From the NCBI RefSeq assembly GCF_003667705.1, contig NZ_CP033019.1, forward strand, positions 3,162,001-3,226,000: a stretch of DNA of 64,000 nt. The letters are read 5' to 3'. Position numbers and translations under genes: made by a program. The DNA is from Janthinobacterium agaricidamnosum (GTDB lineage: Bacteria; Pseudomonadota; Gammaproteobacteria; Burkholderiales; Burkholderiaceae_D). Of this stretch, positions 35,610 to 44,878 are shown in pieces. Under the pieces are notes generated by a model, which made no database searches, was not told the origin of the DNA, and saw only the letters and a program-made list of their open reading frames with translations. Position 1 is the first letter of the stretch, and each line of letters starts with the position of its first letter.

Positions 35610-36080
35610 ATGGATCATTACGCCGATTTGCTGCACACCCTGGCGCAGCAGGAAGAAACCCTGCAATTCGAACGCTTCGACAACGATGCGGCGCTGGCCG
35701 TGGGCCTGTGGATCGTCGAGGAAGTGCGCAAGCGGGGCAAGGCCGTCACCGTCAACATCACGCGCAATGGCCAGGTCCTGTTCCACCACGCCATGACAGG
35801 CGCCACGGCGGACCAGGCGGACTGGATACGCCGCAAAAACAACACGGTGCAGCGCTTTTGCCGCAGCTCCTACTACATGGGCATCTCGTATAAAAGCCGC
35901 GGCAGCACCTTCGAAGACGTGAAGTACCTCGATGACATCGAATACGCGGGCCACGGCGGCGCCTTCCCCCTGCTGATACGCGGCGTGGGACTGGTCGGCA
36001 CGGTCACCGTGTCCGGCCTGGCGCAGGCGGACGATCACGCGCTGGTGGTGGCGGCCCTGCAGGCGCAGCTGGACAAATAG
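35610..36080 (+). CDS. UPF0303 / heme-degrading-like domain protein
   Basis: 156 residues. Fold typical for the HbpS/GlcG-like group (TVNITRNGQVLFHHAMTGATADQADWIRRKNNTVQRFCRSSYYMG), with the C-terminal GGAFPLLIRGVGLVGTVTVSGL motif. Haem binding or degradation is proposed for relatives but not certain. It is divergent from alkB across about 80 bases. Confidence 0.8.
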   Translation: MDHYADLLHTLAQQEETLQFERFDNDAALAVGLWIVEEVRKRGKAVTVNITRNGQVLFHHAMTGATADQADWIRRKNNTVQRFCRSSYYMGISYKSRGSTFEDVKYLDDIEYAGHGGAFPLLIRGVGLVGTVTVSGLAQADDHALVVAALQAQLDK

Positions 36081-36773
36081 TCAGGCGTCCAGCGCCCGGC
36101 GCAAGGCGGCGCGCGCCAGCAAGCGCGTGGAATCGAGCGTCGGCAGCGGCGAATTGGCGTCGCCGATGATCAGCGGGATTTCCGTGCAGCCAAGGATGAC
36201 GGCGTCGCAGCCCTGCTCACGCAAGCCGGCGATGACGGCCTGGAAGCGGGTGACGCTTTTCGGCCGGATCACGCCCGGCACCAGTTCTTCCATGATGATG
36301 CGGTTGATTTCGCTGCGCTCGTCTTCGCCCGGCCGCACACAATCGATGCCGCGCGCGGCCAGCCTGTCCGGATACACGGCGCTGTCGACCAGCCAGCGCG
36401 TGCCCGTCAATCCCACGCGCTGGTAGCCGCGCGCGGCCGCCTCGCTGGCCACCACATCGGCGATATGCAGCCAGGGCAGCGGCGAGCGGGGTGCCACCAG
36501 CGCGAATGCCTGGTGGATGGTGTTGTCGGGGCAGATCAGGAAATCGGCGCCCGCCGCGGCAAGCTTGTGCGCCGACGCCAGCATCAGTTCGGCCACGCCG
36601 GCCAGGTCGCCTGCATTCAGGCAAGCCACATAGCGCGCCAGCGGCGGCGTATGCAGCGTCACTTCCGGATGTTCATACGCTCCCAGCGCATGCGCGCCCT
36701 CTTCGCAAATCGTGCGGTAGCACAGGGCCGCGCCTTCGGCCGAGCAGCCGACGATGCCGATATGTTTGCTCAT
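36081..36773 (-). CDS. Aspartate/glutamate racemase-family protein
   Basis: 230 residues, PLP-independent racemase fold with two catalytic cysteines: one in CPDNTIH (Cys81) and one in GCTEIP (Cys196). In aspartate and glutamate racemases the first motif is usually CNT; here the cysteine sits two residues earlier, which marks a subgroup. A GGAGGAAGATC ribosome site precedes the ATG. It follows the SDR gene by 15 bases in a GntR-SDR-racemase operon. Confidence 0.87.
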   Translation of the reverse strand: MSKHIGIVGCSAEGAALCYRTICEEGAHALGAYEHPEVTLHTPPLARYVACLNAGDLAGVAELMLASAHKLAAAGADFLICPDNTIHQAFALVAPRSPLPWLHIADVVASEAAARGYQRVGLTGTRWLVDSAVYPDRLAARGIDCVRPGEDERSEINRIIMEELVPGVIRPKSVTRFQAVIAGLREQGCDAVILGCTEIPLIIGDANSPLPTLDSTRLLARAALRRALDA

Positions 36774-36788
36774 GATCTTCCTCCTGGA

Positions 36789-37556
36789 TTAAATACGCTG
36801 GCCGCCGTCGATGGGAATTTCCGCGCCCGTGATGTACGAGGCGCGCTCGCTGCACAGGAACTCCACCAGATCCGCCACTTCGGCCGTCGTGCCCAGGCGG
36901 CGCAGGGGGATTTGCGTGTCGACGATGTGCGAGGTGCCCGGCGACAGAATCGCCGTGTCGATCTCGCCCGGCGCGATGGCATTCACGCGCACGTTCAGCG
37001 GCGCCATGTCGTTGGCCATCTCACGCGTTAGCGAGGCCAGCGCCGCCTTCGAGCTGGCGTAGGCGGAGCCGGCGAACGGGTGCACTCGATAGCCGGCGAT
37101 CGAGCACAGGTTCACGACGGCGCCGTGCGCGTTCGACAGTTCCTGCGCAAAGCCGCGCGTCAGGGCCAGCGGCGCAAAGAAATTCGTGTTGTACATTTCC
37201 TGCCAGGTCTGCATGTCGGTCGTCAGCGAATTGACGCGCGAACCGCCCGGCCCCTTCGGCGACACGCCCGCGTTGTTCACCAGCGCGTGCAATTTCGAGT
37301 CGCCCAGCATGGGGCGCAGGGTGTCGACCATCTGCCCGATCTGGCTCAGGTCCGACAGATCCATGCACACATGCGTGTTGTGCTCCTGGCTGCGCGGGCA
37401 GCCGCCCGGAATCGGGCTGCGCGAGACGGTGATCACGCGCCAGCCCAGGCTGCGGAAGCGCTCGGCCACGGCGTGGCCGATGCCGCGGCTGGCGCCCGTG
37501 ACGATGGCCGTTTTCTGTTCAATCTTCTGTTCAGTCTGGTACGTGTTCTGCGTCAT
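36789..37556 (-). CDS. Short-chain dehydrogenase/reductase
   Basis: 255 residues with all classical SDR motifs: TGASRGIG (coenzyme), NNAG, catalytic Ser (CSIAGY) and YASSK. Its start overlaps the GntR gene by 26 bases. The substrate is unknown; the racemase next to it suggests a hydroxy- or keto-acid/amino-acid pathway (inference). Confidence 0.9.
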   Translation of the reverse strand: MTQNTYQTEQKIEQKTAIVTGASRGIGHAVAERFRSLGWRVITVSRSPIPGGCPRSQEHNTHVCMDLSDLSQIGQMVDTLRPMLGDSKLHALVNNAGVSPKGPGGSRVNSLTTDMQTWQEMYNTNFFAPLALTRGFAQELSNAHGAVVNLCSIAGYRVHPFAGSAYASSKAALASLTREMANDMAPLNVRVNAIAPGEIDTAILSPGTSHIVDTQIPLRRLGTTAEVADLVEFLCSERASYITGAEIPIDGGQRI

Positions 37557-38259
37557 GTGCTTCCTTGTCTAGTTGTGTTGCACCGGCATGGATGCGCTCC
37601 TGGCGCATCACATACGCCAGCATCTGCGTGCCGCCGTCGAGAATGTCCTGTTCGATGGCGCGCCGCGCAGCCGCCCCGTCGCGCTGGCGCAGCGCGGCGA
37701 TGATGGCGTGGTGGTGGCCGACGCGCATGTCGGGCGAAAAGCTGGCGTAGCCGGCGGCGATCAGGGGCGCCGTCTGCATCCACAGGTGGTCGATGAAGCG
37801 TTTTAACGTCGGCATGCCGGCCGCCTGCGACAGGCCCAGGTGAAACGCCTGGTTGCATTGCAGGGCCGCCGGCAGGTCGTGCCGCGCAATCGCCTCTTCG
37901 TTCGCCTGCAGCAGGCGCTCGAGGTCGGCCAGGGTGGCGGCGTCGATGCGCTGCGCCGCCTCGAACGCGCCCAGCCCTTCCAGCTCGAGCCGCAGCGCGC
38001 GGATTTCCAGGTAGCGCGCCACGCTGAGCACGGGCACGCGAAAGTCGCGCGGCGAGCGCAGCACCAGCGCCTCTTCCTGCACCAGCTGCAGCATGGCGTC
38101 GCGCACGGGCGTGACGCTGGTGCCGAGCTGCAGCGCCAGTTCGCGGATGCGCAGCCGCTCATTCGGCTGGTAGCGTCCGGCCGCCAGCGCCTCGCGCAGC
38201 ATCGCGTACACGGACTTGCCCAGGTTGACGTGCTGCAGACTGTCCAATTGGTGCTTCAT
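37531..38259 (-). CDS. GntR-family regulator, FCD (FadR) subgroup
   Basis: 242 residues. The N-terminal winged helix (ERLRIRELALQLGTSVTPVRDAMLQL) is followed by an FCD helical ligand domain with metal-binding histidines (NQAFHLGL, VGHHHAI). First gene of the operon with SDR and racemase. The ATG at 38259 is chosen because the upstream in-frame ATG (38295) lies inside a perfect palindrome that is more likely the operator. Confidence 0.88.
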   Translation of the reverse strand: MKHQLDSLQHVNLGKSVYAMLREALAAGRYQPNERLRIRELALQLGTSVTPVRDAMLQLVQEEALVLRSPRDFRVPVLSVARYLEIRALRLELEGLGAFEAAQRIDAATLADLERLLQANEEAIARHDLPAALQCNQAFHLGLSQAAGMPTLKRFIDHLWMQTAPLIAAGYASFSPDMRVGHHHAIIAALRQRDGAAARRAIEQDILDGGTQMLAYVMRQERIHAGATQLDKEAHDAEHVPD

Positions 38260-38282
38260 GCGTATTTTTGATCTTTTGAAAT

Positions 38283-38296
38283 TATGATGCATCATA
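38283..38296. promoter_or_regulatory. Perfect 14-bp palindrome, GntR operator candidate
   Basis: TATGATGCATCATA, 23 bases before the chosen GntR start and between the divergent GntR and thioesterase genes. Autoregulation is likely for this family. Confidence 0.5.
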
Positions 38297-38402
38297 CATC
38301 AATGTGAAAAACAGTGTTTTTCCAGACGTGCGCCGCAGACAGGAAACAAGCAAACACCGCAAGCACGTACAATCAGCCGCCACCGCATCGAAAGGAGCGC
38401 TC

Positions 38403-38843
38403 TTGAACTGGGATTATCCGCACGCCCACACCCTGCCCGTCACGCCCGAACCGGGCGACATCGACGGCTTGCAGCACACCAACAATGCCGTCTATGTACG
38501 CTGGTGCGAGCATATCGCCTGGCACCACTCGGCCACCCTGGGGCTGGACCTCGACGATTACCGGCGCCTGGACCGTGCCATGGCGATCCGCCGCGGCGAA
38601 TACGACTACCTGCTGCCGACCCGGGCCGGCGAAGCGCTGACCCTGGCCACCTGGCTGTGCGCCAGCGATGGGCGTTCCAGCATGGAACGGCGCTTCCAGC
38701 TGGTCCGCGACAGCGATGGCGCCACCGTCGTGCGCGGACGCTGGGACTTGATCTGCATCGAATTGAGCAGCGGCCGCGCGCGCCGCCTGCCGCCCGAGTT
38801 TTTGGCCGTGTATGAACCGGCCATCGTCGCGGCCGCCGCGTAA
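38403..38843 (+). CDS. Hot-dog (4HBT) acyl-CoA thioesterase
   Basis: 146 residues. The hot-dog fold signature is present (DIDGLQHTNNAVYVRWCEHIAWHHS, similar to YbgC/FadM-type thioesterases, with Asp at the start of the motif). It begins with TTG at 38403, 5 bases after AAGGAG; an upstream in-frame ATG lacks a ribosome site and gives a non-native N-terminus. Probably hydrolyses short or medium acyl-CoA. Confidence 0.83.
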   Translation: MNWDYPHAHTLPVTPEPGDIDGLQHTNNAVYVRWCEHIAWHHSATLGLDLDDYRRLDRAMAIRRGEYDYLLPTRAGEALTLATWLCASDGRSSMERRFQLVRDSDGATVVRGRWDLICIELSSGRARRLPPEFLAVYEPAIVAAAA

Positions 38844-38994
38844 AGCGTCGCCCGGGCCGCCGTTTTGCGCGCCGTTCGGCGAAGATGCGGGGCTTTTCTT
38901 GCGCCTTCGCAGTGCAACATGCATTTCGCTCCTGCTTTGCCCGTGCATGCTTTAGAATCAGCGACCTCAGCCCCGTAAAAACAGGATAAAACAT

Positions 38995-40359
38995 ATGACG
39001 GCAGTCGGGAGTACCGAACCACAAGAGCTCAAGCGCGGCCTGAAAAGCCGCCACATCCAGCTCATCGCCCTGGGCGGCGCCATCGGCACCGGCCTGTTTC
39101 TGGGCATCGCGCAAACCATCAAGATGGCCGGCCCTTCCGTGCTGCTCGGCTATGGCATTGCCGGCGTCATCGCCTTTCTGATCATGCGCCAGCTGGGCGA
39201 GATGGTGGTCGACGAACCCGTCGCCGGCTCCTTCAGCTACTTTGCCGACAAATACTGCGGCCACCTGCCCGGCTTTTTGTCGGGCTGGAACTACTGGGTG
39301 CTGTATGTGCTCGTCAGCATGGCCGAGCTGACGGCCGTCGGAATCTACGTGCAGTACTGGTGGCCCGGCGTGCCGACCTGGGTCTCGGCACTGATCTTCT
39401 TTTGCGCCATCAACGCCATCAGTTTGCTCAATGTCAAAGCGTTTGGCGAGATGGAATTCTGGTTCGCCATCATCAAGGTGGTCGCCATCATCGGCATGAT
39501 CGTCTTCGGCGCGTATCTGCTCGCTTCCGGCGACGCGGGGCCGCAGGCGTCCGTGGCCAACCTGTGGCAGCACGGCGGCTTTTTCCCGAATGGCTGGCAG
39601 GGGCTGGTGATGGCCATGGCCGTCATCATGTTCTCGTTCGGCGGCCTGGAGCTGGTAGGCATCACGGCGGCCGAGGCGGATGATCCGAGCACGACGATTC
39701 CGCGCGCCACCAACCAGGCCATCTACCGTATCCTGATCTTTTACATCGGCGCGCTCGGCATCCTGCTGTCGCTGTACCCGTGGCAAAACGTCGTCACCGG
39801 CGGCAGCCCTTTTGTCCTGATCTTCCATGCGCTCGACAGCAACCTGGTGGCCACGGCCCTGAACGTGGTGGTGCTGACGGCGGCACTCTCCGTCTACAAC
39901 AGCGGCGTGTACTGCAACACGCGCATGCTGTTCGGCCTGGCCAAGCAAGGCAATGCGCCGCGCGCGCTGCTGCACCTGAACCGCCGCGGCGTGCCGCTGG
40001 TGGCGCTGGGCGTGTCCGCGCTGGCGACGGGCGCCTGCGTGGTGGTCAATTACTTCATGCCGGGCGAAGCGTTCGAAGTGCTGATGGGCCTTGTCGTGTC
40101 GGCGCTGATCATCAACTGGGCCATGATCAGCTGGATCCATTTGCGTTTCCGCGCGCAAAAGAAGGCCGAGGGCAAGACGACCCTGTTCCAGAGCCTGGGC
40201 TACCCGTTTACCAACTACCTGTGCCTGGTGTTCCTGGCCGGCATCCTGGTGATCATGTACCTGACGCCGGGCCTGCGCATCTCCGTCTACCTGATTCCCG
40301 TGTGGCTGGCCGCGCTGGGCGTCGGCTACTGGATCAAGCAAAACAAGGCCAAGGCATAG
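38995..40359 (+). CDS. Amino-acid permease of the APC/AAT family
   Basis: 454 residues with about twelve helices. The AAT signature (RGLKSRHIQLIALGGAIGTGLFLGIAQTI, and AGSFSYFADKYCG) places it with aromatic amino acid or GABA permeases (AroP/PheP/GabP group) that import by proton symport. Single gene ending in a strong terminator. Confidence 0.9.
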   Translation: MTAVGSTEPQELKRGLKSRHIQLIALGGAIGTGLFLGIAQTIKMAGPSVLLGYGIAGVIAFLIMRQLGEMVVDEPVAGSFSYFADKYCGHLPGFLSGWNYWVLYVLVSMAELTAVGIYVQYWWPGVPTWVSALIFFCAINAISLLNVKAFGEMEFWFAIIKVVAIIGMIVFGAYLLASGDAGPQASVANLWQHGGFFPNGWQGLVMAMAVIMFSFGGLELVGITAAEADDPSTTIPRATNQAIYRILIFYIGALGILLSLYPWQNVVTGGSPFVLIFHALDSNLVATALNVVVLTAALSVYNSGVYCNTRMLFGLAKQGNAPRALLHLNRRGVPLVALGVSALATGACVVVNYFMPGEAFEVLMGLVVSALIINWAMISWIHLRFRAQKKAEGKTTLFQSLGYPFTNYLCLVFLAGILVIMYLTPGLRISVYLIPVWLAALGVGYWIKQNKAKA

Positions 40360-40401
40360 GCTGTTTTGCGCCGCATCCAGCCAAGCAACAAGCAAGCAAA
40401 A

Positions 40402-40427
40402 AGCCCGTCTTCGCAGACGGGCTTTTT
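40402..40427. terminator. Bidirectional Rho-independent terminator
   Basis: AGCCCGTCT / AGACGGGCT stem with a TCGC loop, five T after it and five A before it. It serves the permease and the convergent orphan gene. Confidence 0.88.
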
Positions 40428-40447
40428 GCATGGACGCGCGGTCATGT

Positions 40448-42055
40448 CTACGCGACGGCGGCTCCGCCCTCTTCCGGCTGTGCATCGGTTCGCCACATGC
40501 TGACGGTCTGACCCGCATACGATTGCAGCAGCACATCGTCGCTCAAGGTCAGCATCGCCTGCTGGCGCTGCTCCGCCTTCTTCTCGGGCGTCATGCCGAG
40601 CTCTCCGGTCCGGTACGGTCCCAGCACGGGCAGCAAATCGCGCAGCACGGAATAATTGCCTGGTATGGTCTTGTCCGATTCCAGCTTGGCCAGGAAATAC
40701 TTCATGACATGCTCGGACTGCTTGCCCTCCTGCCGCAAGCTCGCCTTCACCATCTTGCCATCCTTGTAGGCCACCTGCGCATCGCTGCTGGCCGTATCCT
40801 CGATCTGATGATACGTATAGTTCTGCGATTCCGTGCTGTCCGTCAGGCGCAGCGGCACGCCGGGGACGAGGGTCTCATGGAAGCTGGCGCTCAGCTTCGA
40901 TTGCTGCTGCTGTCTGACTGACCGCTCGTCCTGACTGGCGCCGGCCTGCAGCGTCTTTTGCGACACTTCATAATTGAAGCCATCCTTTTCCGAACTGCGC
41001 ATGGGATTGCTGAATTTCACGGCCTGCGATACGGAGGCGCTGAAATCGGCCAGCCCCGTCAGGATGGACTTGTCCTCGGCCGCCAGGCGCCACTTGCCCG
41101 TCTCGGGTGTGTCCGTGGCCGCTTGCGGCGCGGCGGTATTGCTGTGCAGGGCCGTAAAGCTATCCTTGAGCATGGCCACCAGGCCGGCGTCGCCGTGGCC
41201 GCGCGACGCCGCCTGGTCGAACTGCTTCATGTAGCTGCCCAGCGCCTTGGCTTGCCGTTCGCGACTGCCCAGGGTATTGAGTTGGCTGGCGTCGACCTTC
41301 AGGTCCAGGGAGCCGGCCACGCCGCTGAAGCTGACCTGGCGCTGCGCGCCATCTGCCTGGAAATCCAGGGTTTGCACGCCCTCTATCTCGCCGCGCACCT
41401 TGACTTCCGCATGCAGTTTCACCGACGCCAGCAACTGCTGGTCGAACTGCATCAAGCCTTCCAGCTTGATTTTCGGCGTATCCCGTCCCATGCCATCGAT
41501 GGCGTCCTGAAAACCCTTCGCCAGGTCACCCAGGGCGCTGGCTTCAGCGTCGCTGAGGTCGCCACTGGTCGTCATGCTCACGGCCAGGCCGTCGCCCTGG
41601 CTGTCGAGCGACAGCTTGACTTCCACGCCGCTTTTGGTCGTGATGCTGAGGGTAACCTTGTCTTCGCCATTGCCATGCAGGCTGCCCGGCGCGATGCCGG
41701 ACGCCGCATAGACATTCGGCGTGGTGCTCGGCGGCGGCTGCCGCATCGCCTGCGAGAAATTGTAGTTGCCCAGCTTGGCCTGCCCCAGCATGGCCGCGCC
41801 CAGGCCGCTGAAGCGGCCGCCAAACGCATGCGAAGAGAAGCTCTTTGTCATCGCCTCGCTCACCTTGTTGCGCGTCGCGCTTTCCCATATCGTCGGCGAA
41901 GGCAGCAGCTGCGCGACGGCTTGCGTCGCCCCGATGTCAACAATGGAGGACGGGCTCGGCGCCGGAGACGGCGCGGCATCCGCTTTGGTGGCAGCGGCAT
42001 TGAGCGCGCGTGAGGGACTTGGATTCCAGCTCGGGATCGAGGAGACGGAGGTCAT
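40448..42055 (-). CDS. Large orphan hypothetical protein
   Basis: 535 residues with no signal peptide or membrane helix. The N-terminal 50 residues are Ser/Pro/Ala-rich and probably disordered (SSIVDIGATQAV ends this part). The rest is soluble with a regular beta-strand segment (VTLSITTKSGVEVKLSLDSQGDGLAVSM) and a charged C-terminal half. It resembles in style proteins found near flagellar or secretion genes, but I cannot name a family. Ribosome site is weak (AAGG 10 bases before the ATG). It converges with the permease and is divergent from the chemoreceptor gene. Confidence 0.75.
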   Translation of the reverse strand: MTSVSSIPSWNPSPSRALNAAATKADAAPSPAPSPSSIVDIGATQAVAQLLPSPTIWESATRNKVSEAMTKSFSSHAFGGRFSGLGAAMLGQAKLGNYNFSQAMRQPPPSTTPNVYAASGIAPGSLHGNGEDKVTLSITTKSGVEVKLSLDSQGDGLAVSMTTSGDLSDAEASALGDLAKGFQDAIDGMGRDTPKIKLEGLMQFDQQLLASVKLHAEVKVRGEIEGVQTLDFQADGAQRQVSFSGVAGSLDLKVDASQLNTLGSRERQAKALGSYMKQFDQAASRGHGDAGLVAMLKDSFTALHSNTAAPQAATDTPETGKWRLAAEDKSILTGLADFSASVSQAVKFSNPMRSSEKDGFNYEVSQKTLQAGASQDERSVRQQQQSKLSASFHETLVPGVPLRLTDSTESQNYTYHQIEDTASSDAQVAYKDGKMVKASLRQEGKQSEHVMKYFLAKLESDKTIPGNYSVLRDLLPVLGPYRTGELGMTPEKKAEQRQQAMLTLSDDVLLQSYAGQTVSMWRTDAQPEEGGAAVA

Positions 42056-42478
42056 GGGTCTTATGCCTTGCTAAACGAAGATGGGTGGTTAGGTAAAGTA
42101 TGCATAACTTTCATTTTTTGATAACTGGTAGCCGTCGAGTACTGCCATGTTTTCTCAGAGCAAGGGATGGGTCGCATCTCAAGCGCTAAGCAGACACTGC
42201 TATAACGACGTGAAATGTGAAATCATGAGCGCAAAGGAGCATGAAAATTTTTCATTCTTGATACAAATCATGCTCCGCCGCCATACCAGCGTTCGCAGGT
42301 GTTCGCCATCTAACTCAATTTGAACAGTTGCCACAAGTAAATTTCTACTGTTGCTCAAATGCTGAAAGTGACGAAGTGTGATATTTCGCCCGCCCGCAAT
42401 CAATATGATCGCTGAGTGCTTCGTGATAAAGCTGCATATGCTTATTCGGAACCGCAAGCACGGCCTTAAGGAGGCAAT
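42056..42478. other. 423-bp intergenic region before the chemoreceptor gene
   Basis: I see no gene. Base composition is lower in GC than its neighbours. AAAGT-ATGCAT-A-ACTTT at 42095-42111 is a near-palindrome. The region must hold promoters for the divergent orphan and chemoreceptor genes; I found no convincing flagellar sigma-28 match. Confidence 0.5.
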
Positions 42479-44191
42479 ATGAAATTTATGCACTTAACCA
42501 TCGCCAAGCGGCTCGGCATGGGCTTTGGCCTGGTCGCCCTGTTCCTGTTGCTGGTCATCGCGCTGGGGCTCACCAGCATGCGACAAATCCAGGACCGCAT
42601 GGATGAAGCAACCAAGGTCAACAACGTCGAAACCAGGCTGGCCCAGACTATGGACTTGACAGTGACCGAGCGGGCGCTGGCGCTGCGCAATCTGATTTTG
42701 CTGAAGGAGGAGAAGGAGATCCAGATCGAGGTCGCGCGCATCGCCGAGCAGGAAAAAAAATACGCCGCTGCCCAGCAAAAGCTGGGGGAAATGTTCGCCA
42801 AACTGGAAGGCACCTCGAGCGAAGAAAAAAGCCTGCTCGAACAGATCCGCACACAAAGCGACCTGGCGGCGCCCTTCATTCAGCGGGCCGCCGCGCTGGC
42901 GCTGGAGCACAAGCAGGACGATGCCTACAAACTGCTGCGCTATGAATTCCGCCCCGTGCAAAAGCGCTGGTGGGAATTGCTGCGCACCTTGATCGCCGTC
43001 GAGGAAAAGCAGAATAACGAGGCTTCCAGCATGGCCGAGGCGGCCTACAGCCAGGCGCGCCTGGTGATGCTGAGCATAGGCTCGCTGGCCCTCATCACCA
43101 GCCTGCTGGCCGCCGTGCTGATCACGCGCAGCGTGACGCGCCAACTCGGTTGCGAGCCCGACGAAGCGGCGGCGATCGCCGGGCAGATTGCCAGCGGCAA
43201 CCTGGCCGTGCCCATTCATACCCGCCCCGGCGACACGCACAGCCTGCTGCACGCCATGCAATCGATGCGCGACAGCCTGGCGCAGATCGTCCAGCAAGTT
43301 CACGCCAGCACCGAGACCATCGCCACAGCGGCAGGCCAGATCGCCATGGGCAACCTGGACTTGTCTTCGCGCACGGAACAGCAGGCCAGTACGCTGGAGC
43401 AAACCGCTTCATCCATGGAAGAACTAACCAGCACCGTGCGCATCAACACCGACCATGCACGCCAGGCCAACGGGCTGGTCGAATCGGCCTCCAATGTCGC
43501 CACCAAGGGCGGCGCCGTGGTGGCGCAGGTGGTCGACACCATGGCGGCCATCGATGTCTCGGCGCGCAAGATCGTCGACATCATCGCCGTCATCGACGGC
43601 ATCGCCTTCCAGACGAATATCCTGGCGCTGAACGCGGCGGTCGAGGCGGCCCGTGCCGGGGAACAGGGGCGCGGCTTTGCCGTGGTGGCCACCGAGGTGC
43701 GCAATCTGGCGCAGCGCTCGGCCGCCGCAGCCAAGGAAATCAAGGACCTGATCGGCGACTCGGTCGACAAGGTCCAGGCCGGCAACCGGCTGGTCGAACA
43801 GGCAGGATCGACCATGCACGAGGTGGTCGCCAGCGTCAAGCGCGTCACCGGCATCATGTCTGAAATGATGTCCGCCAGCCAGGAACAATCCGCTGGCATC
43901 GAGCAAATCAATATGGCCGTGACGCAAATGGACAATGTGACGCAGCAAAATGCGGCACTGGTCGAAGAAGCCGCCGCCGCAGCGCAAGCGATGCAGGAAC
44001 AGGTCAACAGCCTGAACGATGTCGTCAGCGTCTTCCGCGTGGGCAACATCGCTGGCGGCCGCGATGCGGGACTGCGCCTGGTCAGCCGTCAGCCACCGCC
44101 GCCGGCGGCGGTGCGGCGCGCGCCCGCCACGGCAAAGCCGGCCCGTCCGGCCGTCGCCAAGCCCAGCGAAATCGAGTGGGAACAGTTTTAA
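42479..44191 (+). CDS. Methyl-accepting chemotaxis protein
   Basis: 570 residues. Helix 1 (about 10-32), a four-helix-bundle periplasmic sensor, helix 2 (about 190-212), HAMP, and a cytoplasmic signalling domain with the conserved tip ([31 protein letters not shown]). It ends in the CheR/CheB-binding pentapeptide type EWEQF after a Pro/Ala-rich linker. A perfect AAGGAGG ribosome site lies 5 bases before the ATG. It is the first gene of a unit with cysC and a sulfotransferase (24-base gap). Confidence 0.93.
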   Translation: MKFMHLTIAKRLGMGFGLVALFLLLVIALGLTSMRQIQDRMDEATKVNNVETRLAQTMDLTVTERALALRNLILLKEEKEIQIEVARIAEQEKKYAAAQQKLGEMFAKLEGTSSEEKSLLEQIRTQSDLAAPFIQRAAALALEHKQDDAYKLLRYEFRPVQKRWWELLRTLIAVEEKQNNEASSMAEAAYSQARLVMLSIGSLALITSLLAAVLITRSVTRQLGCEPDEAAAIAGQIASGNLAVPIHTRPGDTHSLLHAMQSMRDSLAQIVQQVHASTETIATAAGQIAMGNLDLSSRTEQQASTLEQTASSMEELTSTVRINTDHARQANGLVESASNVATKGGAVVAQVVDTMAAIDVSARKIVDIIAVIDGIAFQTNILALNAAVEAARAGEQGRGFAVVATEVRNLAQRSAAAAKEIKDLIGDSVDKVQAGNRLVEQAGSTMHEVVASVKRVTGIMSEMMSASQEQSAGIEQINMAVTQMDNVTQQNAALVEEAAAAAQAMQEQVNSLNDVVSVFRVGNIAGGRDAGLRLVSRQPPPPAAVRRAPATAKPARPAVAKPSEIEWEQF

Positions 44192-44215
44192 GCCGGCAAC
44201 GGGGGAGTGGCACAC

Positions 44216-44845
44216 GTGGGTAAACTGGAACAGATCGCCGCTGCGGGCGAAGTGGTAGCGACGCACATCTTCCCGCATGCAAGCCATATCGGCAAGGAAC
44301 AACGGGGCCTGCTGGCCGGTCAGCAAGGCGCGACGCTGTGGCTGACCGGCCTGAGCGGCGCAGGCAAGTCGACGCTGGCGTACGCGCTGGAAAGGCGGCT
44401 GCTGGCCGAGGGTCACCTGAGCTGCGTGCTCGACGGCGACAATATGCGGCACCACCTGAATGGAGACCTGGGTTTCTCTCCCCGCGACCGCCAGGAAAAC
44501 ATCCGCCGCAGCGCCGTCGTGGCCAGGCTGATGAACGATGCCGGCATGATGGTCATCTGCGCCTTCATCTCGCCGCTGCGCAGCGACCGAGAGATGGCGC
44601 GCCAGATCATCGGCAGCGACAATTTTATCGAAGCCTATATCAGCACGCCGAGCGCGCTATGCGAGGAACGCGACCCCAAGGGACTGTACAAAAAAGCGCG
44701 AGCCGGACTGATCCCTGCATTTACGGGCGTCTCCGCGCCCTACGAGGCACCGCTGGCGCCGGCGCTTATGCTGGACACGGGCGTGCTGTCGCTGGAACAG
44801 GCCTGCGAGCGGCTGTTCCAGCAACTGTGCCCGCACTTCATCTGA
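44216..44845 (+). CDS. cysC: Adenylylsulfate (APS) kinase
   Basis: 209 residues. Phosphorylates APS to PAPS, the universal sulfuryl donor. Walker A GLSGAGKS at 45-52, substrate motif LDGDNMRHHLNGDLGF and the RSDRE and GLYKKARAG motifs are typical. The GTG at 44216 is preceded by GGGGGAG at 8 bases. It stands alone without cysN/cysD and is followed 33 bases later by a sulfotransferase, so its PAPS probably feeds that enzyme. Confidence 0.93.
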   Translation: MGKLEQIAAAGEVVATHIFPHASHIGKEQRGLLAGQQGATLWLTGLSGAGKSTLAYALERRLLAEGHLSCVLDGDNMRHHLNGDLGFSPRDRQENIRRSAVVARLMNDAGMMVICAFISPLRSDREMARQIIGSDNFIEAYISTPSALCEERDPKGLYKKARAGLIPAFTGVSAPYEAPLAPALMLDTGVLSLEQACERLFQQLCPHFI

Positions 44846-44878
44846 TGCCGCGCGGCCACCTTTTCGAGGAATGATGAG

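Noticed and set aside
42420..42478. Flagellar sigma-28 promoter before the chemoreceptor gene
   Set aside because: TAAAG is present but no GCCGATAA-like -10 follows at the correct distance.
42200..42493. 97-residue minus-strand frame before the chemoreceptor gene
   Set aside because: Composition is random and it overlaps the chemoreceptor ribosome site; no domain.
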